NCBI RefSeq assembly: GCF_016429285.1
Contig: NZ_JAELUI010000004.1
Location: 1-64,000, forward strand
Length of the DNA: 64,000 bases
Direction of reading: 5' to 3'
Source: Ralstonia sp. ASV6
GTDB lineage: Bacteria; Pseudomonadota; Gammaproteobacteria; Burkholderiales; Burkholderiaceae
Made by a program: the position numbers and the translations under genes. Within the stretch, counting starts at the first letter, position 1. Each line of letters opens with the position of its first letter. Below the pieces are notes generated by a model, which searched no databases, was not told where the DNA came from, and was given only the letters and a program-made list of their open reading frames with translations. This document shows positions 18,377-26,117 of the stretch, piece by piece.

Positions 18377-18469
18377 CAACGCCAGGCTGCGAGGTGCCCG
18401 AGGCGGCCGTTGCCAGTGTTGCTTCCGGTGTCAACAGCTTCCTTACGGAAGCCCCATACCGGGCGAGTT

Positions 18470-18486
18470 TTTAAGTTTTCCTTAAC
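18470..18486 (+). promoter_or_regulatory. PmrA/QseB-like response-regulator box
   Basis: TTTAAG-N5-CTTAAC fits the PmrA/QseB direct-repeat consensus YTTAAK-N5-YTTAAK with one mismatch. It lies about 170 bases upstream of an OmpR-family regulator of the same subfamily, so autoregulation is likely. Assignment rests on position and motif only. Confidence 0.6.
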
Positions 18487-18658
18487 GAACCAACTGTTAC
18501 GCTTTATTACGGGGTGGGCTCTGGACGCCTGATGTGACGGCTTCCAAGGGCGAACAAATCAAAAAATGGGCCAGATCCATACGTGGGCTGGCCAACTCAC
18601 CGCAATGCAGTGCGCGACAGAGCCGTCGCAACGGCATTCGGTTTTGGGGAGAGGCGCA

Positions 18659-19321
18659 ATGCGATTGCTGGTGGTCGAGGACGATCCGATGATCGGAGAG
18701 GACCTCGAAGAGGGGCTGCGCCAAGAAAACTATGCGGTGGATTGGGTGCGTGACGGCGACGCAGCGGCGCTTGCCTTGCGCCAGCAGGTGTATGACCTGT
18801 TGCTGCTCGACCTGGGCTTGCCGGGCCGTTCCGGACGCGAAGTCCTAAAGGCCTACCGCGATCAGGGCGGCGACATTCCGGCGCTGATCATCTCCGCACG
18901 GGACACGCCCGCCGACCGCGTGATGACGCTGGATGCCGGTGCGGACGACTACCTCATCAAGCCATTCGATTTTGCTGAGCTCATGGCGCGCATACGCGCC
19001 TTGCTCCGGCGGCGTTCCGGCCGGCGCTCCGCCACGATTGTGTATGGCGGCCTCAGCCTGAACCCCGGTACGCACGAAGCCCTCTTTTGCGATCAGCCGC
19101 TCAATCTGTCCAAGCGCGAATTCGCGCTGCTGCTCGTGCTGATGGACGCGCGCGGCGAAGTCGTGTCGCGTGGGCTTCTGAAAGAGAAGCTCTACGACTG
19201 GGATGCCGACATCGAGAGCAATACCGTTGAGGTGTACATCCACGCGCTGCGCCGCAAGCTCGGGCGAGACTTCATCAAGAACGTACGGGGCGTCGGCTAC
19301 AAGCTGACGCAGACGCCATGA
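18659..19321 (+). CDS. OmpR-family response regulator (QseB/PmrA-like)
   Basis: 220 residues from ATG 18659, preceded by GGGGAGAG; an upstream frame from 18566 adds an unrelated segment. Receiver domain 1-115 with acidic pocket E8-D9-D10, phospho-acceptor Asp51 (L-L-L-L-D-L-G-L-P-G) and conserved Lys (D-D-Y-L-I-K-P-F). A C-terminal winged helix follows (L-S-K-R-E-F-A-L-L, N-T-V-E-V-Y-I-H-A-L-R-R-K-L). Its stop overlaps the start of the kinase by four bases. The closest recognisable subfamily is QseB/PmrA/TctD. Confidence 0.92.
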   Translation: MRLLVVEDDPMIGEDLEEGLRQENYAVDWVRDGDAAALALRQQVYDLLLLDLGLPGRSGREVLKAYRDQGGDIPALIISARDTPADRVMTLDAGADDYLIKPFDFAELMARIRALLRRRSGRRSATIVYGGLSLNPGTHEALFCDQPLNLSKREFALLLVLMDARGEVVSRGLLKEKLYDWDADIESNTVEVYIHALRRKLGRDFIKNVRGVGYKLTQTP

Positions 19322-20703
19322 AGACGATTCGCGGGTACCTCCTGGCCTGGCTGATTGGCGGCATGCTGCTCTGCACGTTCATCGCTGGCGTGTTGCTGTA
19401 CAACGTTGTGCGGGCAGAAAACCGCCAGCTGTTCAACAACCAGCTCAAGCACATCGCAGGGTCGCTGTTGATCCATCTGCCGCCATTGGCCGCTGAGCCC
19501 GGCAAACCAGGCACCGACGAAGGCGACACCCCGGACGACGGCATCGTGGTGCAGGTCTGGGACACCAGCGGCAAGCTGATCTACACATCGCGTCCGGCGC
19601 TCATCTTTCCGCGCTACCCCGACGACGGACTGAAGACGGTTCCGTTTCGCGGCGAGCGGTGGCGGGTGTACGGCGAGGCCCGCTCGGGGCAGTTCGTTCA
19701 GGTGGCGCAACCGATCGGTTTGCGCAAGGCGCTGGGCTTGCGGTTGATCTGGCTGGCCCTGGCACCATTTTTGGTGCTGGTTCCGATGCTGGCGGCCATC
19801 ATCTGGTTTGCCGTCCACCGCGGCCTGAGCCCGTTGCGTCGCACCGCTGAGTCCATCGAACAACGCGGGCCCAATGCGCTGGAGCCGGTGGAGACGTTCG
19901 CACTGCCGCGCGAACTGCGCCCAATGGTCGATGCGCTGAACAGCCTGATGAAGCGCCTGGAGCGCGAGCTGATCTGGCGCCAGGAGTTCACGGCGGAAGT
20001 CGCGCACGAACTGCGTTCACCGTTGACCACGTTGAAGTTGCAATTGCAGTTGGCCGAGCGCGTGCAAACCGATGAGCAGCGCGTCAAAGCCTTTGCCAAG
20101 CTGCATGCCCGTCTTGACCGGGCGACCCATCTGGTTCTCCAGTTGCTGACCCTGGCGCGTCACGAGCGTGGCTTGCAGGAAGACGACATGCGTCCTGTCG
20201 ACCTGGCAAAGCTCGCGCACCAAGTGGTGGCCGATTTCGTGCCGCAGGCAGAGAGCAAGGACATTGCGCTGACGTTGGACACAACGGCTGATGTGCCCGC
20301 CAACGTTCAAGGGGACGAAGACGGCCTGCGCACGCTGCTCGCCAATGTTGTCGACAACGCCGTGCGCTACACCGCGCCGGGCGGCCGCGTGGAAGTGGCC
20401 GCGCTGTGGCAGGACGATGCACCGGCATGGCGTGTTGTGGATACCGGCCCCGGCATTCCGTGGCAGGAGCGCTTGCGCGTGTTCGACCGCTTCTATCGAT
20501 TGGTCGACGCCACGACGGTTGGCAGCGGTCTGGGCCTTGCCATCGTCAAGAACATTGCCGAGCGCCACCAGGCCACCGTTACGTTGAGCGACAACCCAGC
20601 GGGGCATGGTCTTGTTGTCACCGTTGCGTTTTCACCGGTAGACCGGAAGGCCGCCGAGCTTCCGTTTGCAGACACCGCAGCGCGTCGGCACGGTCAGGAT
20701 TAA
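19318..20703 (+). CDS. Sensor histidine kinase (QseC/PmrB-like)
   Basis: 461 residues. A first membrane helix (about 10-30) and a second (about 142-165) flank a periplasmic sensor domain of some 110 residues. HAMP-like region next, then the dimerisation domain with phospho-acceptor His230 in A-H-E-L-R-S-P-L. The ATPase domain shows the N box (N-V-V-D-N-A-V-R-Y), D-T-G-P-G-I-P and G-S-G-L-G-L-A-I-V. The ATGA overlap with the regulator gene marks a co-translated pair. The stimulus is unknown; relatives sense Fe3+, cationic peptides or autoinducers. Confidence 0.92.
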   Translation: MKTIRGYLLAWLIGGMLLCTFIAGVLLYNVVRAENRQLFNNQLKHIAGSLLIHLPPLAAEPGKPGTDEGDTPDDGIVVQVWDTSGKLIYTSRPALIFPRYPDDGLKTVPFRGERWRVYGEARSGQFVQVAQPIGLRKALGLRLIWLALAPFLVLVPMLAAIIWFAVHRGLSPLRRTAESIEQRGPNALEPVETFALPRELRPMVDALNSLMKRLERELIWRQEFTAEVAHELRSPLTTLKLQLQLAERVQTDEQRVKAFAKLHARLDRATHLVLQLLTLARHERGLQEDDMRPVDLAKLAHQVVADFVPQAESKDIALTLDTTADVPANVQGDEDGLRTLLANVVDNAVRYTAPGGRVEVAALWQDDAPAWRVVDTGPGIPWQERLRVFDRFYRLVDATTVGSGLGLAIVKNIAERHQATVTLSDNPAGHGLVVTVAFSPVDRKAAELPFADTAARRHGQD

Positions 20704-20804
20704 GCAAGCGCGTTCTCGGTATCTGCACATGCGGTTGCGGCACTGTCCACATTGGTCACGCCGTCGCGCCGTGTTGCCTCTCTTTCAGTTACGTCGATCA
20801 GTCC

Positions 20805-21509
20805 ATGCAAGCCACATCCTCTTCCGCGCCCGTACTGCCCGTGCCGGTGCCGCCCGTTTTGCGGTCGCTGATCGACGAGGCCATCAACGCGATTCTTGAA
20901 GACGCAGCGTCGCGCTCGGGGCTTGAGGCCGGGCCCATCGGACGATGCGGCGATTACGCAATCGTTGGCGCGCGGGTGCTGACCTTACTCACTGGGCACA
21001 GCTATGTTGCCGTTGCCGGCGGCGAGCTGATCGACTGCGGCAGCGGCCGCTACGTGGTGCTGAACCCTTCCAGGGCGGCGCGGCGCACGGTGCGAAAACT
21101 GTCAGAGCTCCGCGAGTACCACTGCTGGATTCAATCGCTGCACGACGACGCGCCCAACCGGCCCCGCCTGGAGATCGTGGACTTTACCGCCAGGCATGAC
21201 GAACAGGTGGCGAATCTGCGCGGCGTGCCCTTTACCCGAACCGGCGCACCCAGCTACCTGTGGGAGTGGGAGGATGCCCTGGGTGACGTGCCGGATGACG
21301 CCCGCGCGCAGATGAACACGACGCGCAAGAAGCTCGGTTGGCTATGGGAAGACGCCAACTGCACCCAGCTGCTGCACAAGTATGAGAAGGACTATGACCC
21401 GCTGTTCGGGCGGCTGACCGCACAGACCATCCTGCGCCTGGCCGACAGCTTTCAGACGGCACTGGCCGCACCCAAAACCGCCGCGCTTTCCGACGCCGGT
21501 ATCGGATAG
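20805..21509 (+). CDS. Unknown protein with a transglutaminase-like Cys-His-Asp pattern
   Basis: 234 residues from ATG 20805. I do not recognise a named family. Three segments fall in the order and spacing of a transglutaminase-like cysteine peptidase triad: Cys48 in G-R-C-G-D-Y-A-I-V-G, His106 in R-E-Y-H-C-W-I-Q, and Asp126 in L-E-I-V-D-F-T-A-R-H. No signal peptide, so cytoplasmic. It lies 102 bases after the sensor kinase gene and 43 before an acetyltransferase gene on the same strand, so co-expression is possible. The enzymatic assignment is inference from motifs. Confidence 0.7.
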   Translation: MQATSSSAPVLPVPVPPVLRSLIDEAINAILEDAASRSGLEAGPIGRCGDYAIVGARVLTLLTGHSYVAVAGGELIDCGSGRYVVLNPSRAARRTVRKLSELREYHCWIQSLHDDAPNRPRLEIVDFTARHDEQVANLRGVPFTRTGAPSYLWEWEDALGDVPDDARAQMNTTRKKLGWLWEDANCTQLLHKYEKDYDPLFGRLTAQTILRLADSFQTALAAPKTAALSDAGIG

Positions 21510-21551
21510 GCGATCATGTCGTGTCTGCAAGCACACGCCACCTGAAGAACC

Positions 21552-22151
21552 ATGACCACCGCAACGCCCGACAACCCGCAACCCACGCTGGTTGGCGCCA
21601 ATGTTGAACTGCGCCCCCTGCAGGCAGACCACGCCGCAGCACTCGTTGCCGCTGCTGCCGATGGCGAGCTTTGGAATCTGAAGGTGACGGTGGTGCCAGG
21701 CCCAGACACGGTGGGCGGCTACATAGCGACGGCGCTGCAGGGGCGCCAGGCTGGCACCGTCATGCCGTTTGTGATCGTTCGGCGTGACACCAACCAGATC
21801 GTCGGCAGCACACGCTTCTGGAAGATCGACCGCGCCAACCGGAAGCTCGAAATCGGGCATACGTGGCTGAGCCAGTCGGCCCAACGCTCGAGCATCAACA
21901 CCGAGGCCAAGCTGCTGCTTCTGAAGTTTGCGTTTGACGTCATGCAGTGCGTGCGTGTGCAGTTCACCACCGACGAGCTGAACGAGAAATCCCGCGCTGC
22001 GATCCTGCGCATCGGCGCCAAGCAAGAGGGCATCGTCCGCCACGAGCGCATCATGCCCGATGGCCGAAAGCGCAACTCGGTGCGCTTCAGCATCATTGAT
22101 ACCGAATGGCCGGAGGTGAAGGCCATGCTGGAAGCGCGGCTTGCGCGATAG
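21552..22151 (+). CDS. GNAT-family acetyltransferase, RimJ-like
   Basis: 199 residues. Opens with V-E-L-R-P-L-Q-A-D-H, the first strand of RimJ/RimL-type enzymes. Then IVGSTRFWKIDRANRKLEIG leads into H-T-W-L-S-Q-S-A-Q-R-S-S-I-N-T-E-A-K, the acetyl-CoA loop region, and ends with a long helix-strand unit (AAILRIGAKQEGIVRHERIM) typical of the class. Probably acetylates a small molecule or a protein N-terminus. The next 150 bases downstream contain no gene. Confidence 0.83.
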   Translation: MTTATPDNPQPTLVGANVELRPLQADHAAALVAAAADGELWNLKVTVVPGPDTVGGYIATALQGRQAGTVMPFVIVRRDTNQIVGSTRFWKIDRANRKLEIGHTWLSQSAQRSSINTEAKLLLLKFAFDVMQCVRVQFTTDELNEKSRAAILRIGAKQEGIVRHERIMPDGRKRNSVRFSIIDTEWPEVKAMLEARLAR

Positions 22152-22301
22152 CCGCGGTGGCGTAGCCGGCCACTACTCCAGGTAGGGCAGCAACACCAGC
22201 GCGCGGCGGCGCTATCGCCCTTCAGCAAGACCGGTTTGACCGACATCCAAGACGTCGTGCCCTTCATCCGCCGTCTGGAGAGCGGCGCCTGTCGAGCCAG
22301 C

Positions 22302-23189
22302 TCAGCTCGCCCCGCCCGTTGAATTGGCAGCCGGCGCGGATGCAGGTGCCGGGGTAGCAGCTGGCACTGTTGCCTCAGGTGCAGACGCCGGCGCGGGTTC
22401 AACATGCGGCTTGGCTTCCGGCGCAGGCGGCGTAACTGCCGGTGCAGATGCCGGTGAGGGAGCCGGTGCATGTGTTGCTGCAGGTGCTGCTGCAGCAGGC
22501 ACAGCCGCCGGCACAGGCGGCGCCGGCGGTGTCGGCACCACGGGTGTCGTCATCTTCATCGGCTCGCCTTGCGCCGTGGGGGCGGGTTCGGGCAGCGGGG
22601 CCACGTGTTCCTTCGCAGCCGCCTCGGCCACTTTCACTGCCGCGCGGTCACGGCGCACCGGGTCGATCTTCAGGAAGTGATCCACCAGGTTGAAGTAGCG
22701 CTCGTAGAACACGCCGGCCGGAATCGTCTCGCTGGCTACCTTCACCATCGAATCGTCACCCGAGCCGATCGGCAGCGACACCGAGCCCAGGATGCTCAAC
22801 CCAACGCTGGCCGACGTGCTCGTCTTCTTGAGCGAGTAGCGGTCTTGCACCGCGTTCACATAGGCCGTGCTGGATGTGCCGTCTGCATTGGCATCCGCAC
22901 ACACCACGTGGAACGAGATCACCACATGCGAATCATTGCTCGGCTGGAAATTCTTGCTGCCGTCGATGGTGTCTGCGCGTGGTGATGTCGACACATACCC
23001 CTGGCTCAGCAGCGCGCGGCGCGCGGCCTCACACGTGGCATCCGCCTTGGCGTGGAACGTGCGCGAGTACGGGCTGGCCGCCGCGTCAAACTGCTCTTGC
23101 TGATAGAGCGGCGTGGGCGCAGAGCTGCATGCCGACAGAAGCGCGGCAACGGCACACGAGGCGGACAACAGGCGGAAGCGGTAGGGCAT
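22302..23189 (-). CDS. DUF2242-family lipoprotein with Pro/Ala-rich tail
   Basis: 295 residues from ATG 23189. Residues 1-20 are a lipoprotein signal ending in the lipobox L-L-S-A-C, so the mature protein is membrane-anchored through Cys20. Residues 25-205 match my memory of DUF2242, common in Burkholderiaceae (S-H-V-V-I-S-F-H-V-V, D-R-Y-S-L-K-K-T, G-V-F-Y-E-R-Y-F-N-L-V). From about residue 215 the sequence is a low-complexity Pro/Ala tail, probably an extended linker reaching through the periplasm. Function unknown. Confidence 0.85.
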   Translation of the reverse strand: MPYRFRLLSASCAVAALLSACSSAPTPLYQQEQFDAAASPYSRTFHAKADATCEAARRALLSQGYVSTSPRADTIDGSKNFQPSNDSHVVISFHVVCADANADGTSSTAYVNAVQDRYSLKKTSTSASVGLSILGSVSLPIGSGDDSMVKVASETIPAGVFYERYFNLVDHFLKIDPVRRDRAAVKVAEAAAKEHVAPLPEPAPTAQGEPMKMTTPVVPTPPAPPVPAAVPAAAAPAATHAPAPSPASAPAVTPPAPEAKPHVEPAPASAPEATVPAATPAPASAPAANSTGGAS

Positions 23190-23437
23190 GGTGTGGGTCA
23201 AAAGGGCAAGGCCTGGCGATGTGTTGCAAGCTGCCATCGCAGGTGCGGCGCAAGTTTTGTGCGCGACGCTGGCTGGCGGCCACGTGGGTTTGCGTGGCCG
23301 GGCGACATTATAAGTTTGTTGGGTGATGGGGAGCGCTTGCTTGTGACCACGGTCGAGCGTGCCCCCAACGGAATGTGGATATACCGTAGCGCGAGGAGTC
23401 GGCACACTGGCTGTGCCTAACCAAACAGGGAGAGCTG

Positions 23438-24226
23438 ATGTCTTTACCGCTTTCAATCGACGAATGGCTTGCGCGGTCCAGCAAATTGAGTCAAGAGCTG
23501 CTTCACGAGTACAGGACGGGTGCGGGGAAAAACCGTTGGGACGAGAACATCATCTCAGCAGGATTGCTTGGTCGCCTTGAGGAAATTGGTCAGGACATTA
23601 CATGGACAGAGCACAAGCAACGTACGGTCTGGGAGGGCTGCAAACTTGCGGGAACGCCGGAAGAGAACTACGGCGACATCGCAGTGCTTGTGACTGTCTG
23701 GCTGAAGGAGTATCTCGCCATCGAGGGCGTCGCTTTCTATGAGGCAAAGCGGCAATACTTTGACAACGGGAAACCCACTGGCTTCAAGCAGCTTGGAGCA
23801 GCGCAACTTTCCAAAATCTCAAAGGCCACGACAGCGAGTCACGTCTTGCTCTATGACCATGACGGCGCAACGAGTGGAATAACCACCGCAGTGCCTACAG
23901 CCTTTGTGCGCGAGCTTCTTGTGGCCCGTGATGCCAAGAAAGTAGCAACGCCACTCTCACAGGAGCTGCACGCCTATGGTCTGCCCTGGATGCAGCGCCT
24001 GGGTAACAACCTTCGGGGCTTCGATCTGGATTTTTCTGATCAAGCGGTGAAAGACGTCAAGCAATACGTTGAAGAACATAGCGCCCCAATGGTCCTTCTC
24101 AACGCTGCAACAACCTACATTCCTCAGTTGACGCTTGAGCTCAAGCCGTTCATTCCCGGGGGACGTGGCCACGCGGCGCTTCGTGACACAGCCGAGAAGA
24201 GCAAATCATTCAAGATCAAAGGGTAG
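23438..24226 (+). CDS. Unknown protein with PD-(D/E)XK-nuclease-like motif
   Basis: 262 residues. No family recognised, but the order E36 (W-D-E-N-I-I-S-A-G-L-L), D80 (N-Y-G-D-I-A-V-L-V) and E102-x-K104 (V-A-F-Y-E-A-K-R) matches the helix-Glu, Asp and ExK core of PD-(D/E)XK nucleases. No signal peptide or membrane helix. Base composition is lower in GC than the flanking core genes. It opens a stretch that also carries Mrr and OLD nuclease genes, so a defence or mobile-element role is plausible. That is inference. Confidence 0.65.
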   Translation: MSLPLSIDEWLARSSKLSQELLHEYRTGAGKNRWDENIISAGLLGRLEEIGQDITWTEHKQRTVWEGCKLAGTPEENYGDIAVLVTVWLKEYLAIEGVAFYEAKRQYFDNGKPTGFKQLGAAQLSKISKATTASHVLLYDHDGATSGITTAVPTAFVRELLVARDAKKVATPLSQELHAYGLPWMQRLGNNLRGFDLDFSDQAVKDVKQYVEEHSAPMVLLNAATTYIPQLTLELKPFIPGGRGHAALRDTAEKSKSFKIKG

Positions 24227-24261
24227 GGCGATCGTAGGTCGGGTTGGTTTTTGTGCGAGCC

Positions 24262-24744
24262 TTACCCGAGCAGCCGAGGCACAAGATGTTGCCGAAATTG
24301 CGCATACTCCTGCGCACCAGAAAAGCAGCGCCTGGGGAATAGGCTGAAGTTATAGTCAGACCGATACAGCAGCACCATCGCCTCATTCTCTTTGGCCTTG
24401 GTAATGTCTGCCCAGCGCAGATTCTCCAGATACCCCTCGGCACGGACGGTGACGCCCTGGTCGTCCCACGAGAACTGATACTCGCGCTGCAGGTTCTTCT
24501 GCTGGTGATAGATGCGCCGGCCCCGATTTGGAATGAGCAGGTAGCGGACCGCGACGTGGAGCACCGCCACGCCCACCGAGCCCCCCGCCAAGCCAGCCGC
24601 GTACGGGCTTCCTGTCGCGACATAGGCCGCGACCCCTAATACAAACGCGGCGGCCAACCACGCAGCCTTTGTGCGGCTCATGGTGTAGTGAAGCCGGTAT
24701 CCGGCAATCACCTCTTGTTCGGTTGTCTGGAATGGGTGCGGCAT
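24262..24744 (-). CDS. YcxB-like membrane protein
   Basis: 160 residues from ATG 24744; a GTG at 24801 would add 19 residues, and neither has a clear ribosome site. Two membrane helices (about residues 28-70) follow a short cytoplasmic N-terminus. The C-terminal part has the YcxB pattern: R-I-Y-H-Q-Q-K-N-L-Q-R-E, F-S-W-D-D-Q-G-V, L-R-W-A-D-I-T-K-A-K-E, and F-S-L-F-P-R-R-C-F. Function unknown for the family. Convergent with the preceding gene. Confidence 0.72.
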   Translation of the reverse strand: MPHPFQTTEQEVIAGYRLHYTMSRTKAAWLAAAFVLGVAAYVATGSPYAAGLAGGSVGVAVLHVAVRYLLIPNRGRRIYHQQKNLQREYQFSWDDQGVTVRAEGYLENLRWADITKAKENEAMVLLYRSDYNFSLFPRRCFSGAQEYAQFRQHLVPRLLG

Positions 24745-24993
24745 GGCGATGTACGAATGAGGTGCCGCATCGTACCCGAGTGCTTTTGCGTCAGTCAGCA
24801 CCTGCGGCGCTTAGTTTTATTAACGTACCGTCAGAAATCCCCACCGCAGAGGGCTTCTCAACCCCAAAACGTGGGCTATGCTATTTCTCGACAAAATCTG
24901 AATCTGATTACCTTATTCGGATTATAAAAAATCGCCTAATCCTAATTATCTAATCAGGCGGTTCTCAAGAAAGAAACCTTCAAGGGTCAGGCA

Positions 24994-25956
24994 ATGGGGC
25001 GTAGGAGAAAGAAACAACCCTCCACGAGCGATGTGCTGCTGGCACTGCCGTGGTGGATGCTGGCGATTGGCTCTGCGGCCAGTTACCTGATCTTCCACAA
25101 CATCCTTCCGACGGCGTTTGCGGCCAATCCGTTTCTGGGCATCGTCGTGACGATGATTCGCGGGCTGGCGTGGGTGCCCGCGCTGCTGCTCGCCTTCTTC
25201 GCGGTGCTGTCGTACCTGCGAGAGCGCAGCCAGCAGGCCGATGCCCGGCTTGGCCCCGCGCGCAACGAACCCGCCATGCGGTCCCGACCAGTGAAAGCGC
25301 CGTCCCAGTCCGCACGCAGCACGGCGGGTAGCGATGCACCCAACGCAACGCCTGACGCCACCACGCCCCACCAAGCACCCAAGCAGGCAGAAGCCACCGC
25401 ACCCCAGAGCTGGACCTTGGAGGCCATTAAGTCGCTTGAGTGGAAGCGGTTCGAGCTGCTGTGCGTGCAGTACTACGAGCACATGGGGTTCACGGTGAAG
25501 ACGGTGCCGCACGGCCCGGACGGCGGCATTGACGCCACCCTATACAAGGCCGGCCTGGACTCGCCCGTGGCGGTGGTCCAGTGCAAGGCGTGGTCCAAGC
25601 CCGTGAAGGTGGAGCAGGTGCGGGCGCTGGGCGGCTCCATGCTGGCGCACAAGGTCAAGCGGGGCGTGTTCTGGTCTTTGTCCGGCTATGTCGGGAATCC
25701 GGTGCAGGCATTTTCAGATAGCGCAGGTATCCAGTTGTTGGATGGTCCGGCCATTCTTGAGCGCATTCGCGCGCTGGATGCAGAGAAGCAGGCCGCGCTG
25801 CTGGTGAAGGTGTTTGAGGGGGATTACCGGACGCCTTCGTGCCCGGCTTGTGGGGTGAAGTTGGTGGCGCGGAATGGGAAGAATGGGGTGTTTTGGGGGT
25901 GTACTAATTATTGGAAGGGGTGTCGGTATAGGCTGCGGACAGGAGTAGGGGGATGA
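24994..25956 (+). CDS. Membrane-anchored Mrr-type restriction endonuclease with topoisomerase-type zinc ribbon
   Basis: 320 residues. Two N-terminal membrane helices (about 13-35 and 43-72) are followed by a Pro/Ala-rich linker and an Mrr catalytic domain (about 140-260): F-E-L-L-C-V-Q-Y-Y-E-H-M-G-F, the acidic G-P-D-G-G-I-D-A and V-V-Q-C-K-A-W form the PD-(D/E)XK active site. The C-terminus (about 276-315) is a C4 zinc ribbon (C-P-A-C-G...W-G-C-T-N-Y...G-C-R-Y-R), as in type I topoisomerases. Mrr proteins cut modified DNA. Placement at the membrane suggests action on incoming DNA, which is inference. The 160 bases upstream are AT-rich. Confidence 0.88.
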   Translation: MGRRRKKQPSTSDVLLALPWWMLAIGSAASYLIFHNILPTAFAANPFLGIVVTMIRGLAWVPALLLAFFAVLSYLRERSQQADARLGPARNEPAMRSRPVKAPSQSARSTAGSDAPNATPDATTPHQAPKQAEATAPQSWTLEAIKSLEWKRFELLCVQYYEHMGFTVKTVPHGPDGGIDATLYKAGLDSPVAVVQCKAWSKPVKVEQVRALGGSMLAHKVKRGVFWSLSGYVGNPVQAFSDSAGIQLLDGPAILERIRALDAEKQAALLVKVFEGDYRTPSCPACGVKLVARNGKNGVFWGCTNYWKGCRYRLRTGVGG

Positions 25957-26117
25957 GTCGAGGATGGGAGTCGGGGTTTGCGGTGCGAGTGGGGGAGGCT
26001 TGTGGGAAGTTGGTGGCGTAAATGGGTAGGCGCTAATACGAGATTGGAGATCTTTTTCTCTTCGGTGATAGGGATTCAAATTTAAATTAATTTGGCCTGG
26101 TGGCGAGGGGTTTAATC

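Noticed and set aside
16853-18379. 508-residue open frame antisense to the FAD monooxygenase
   Set aside because: The plus strand shows the full set of flavin-hydroxylase motifs; the antisense product has none.
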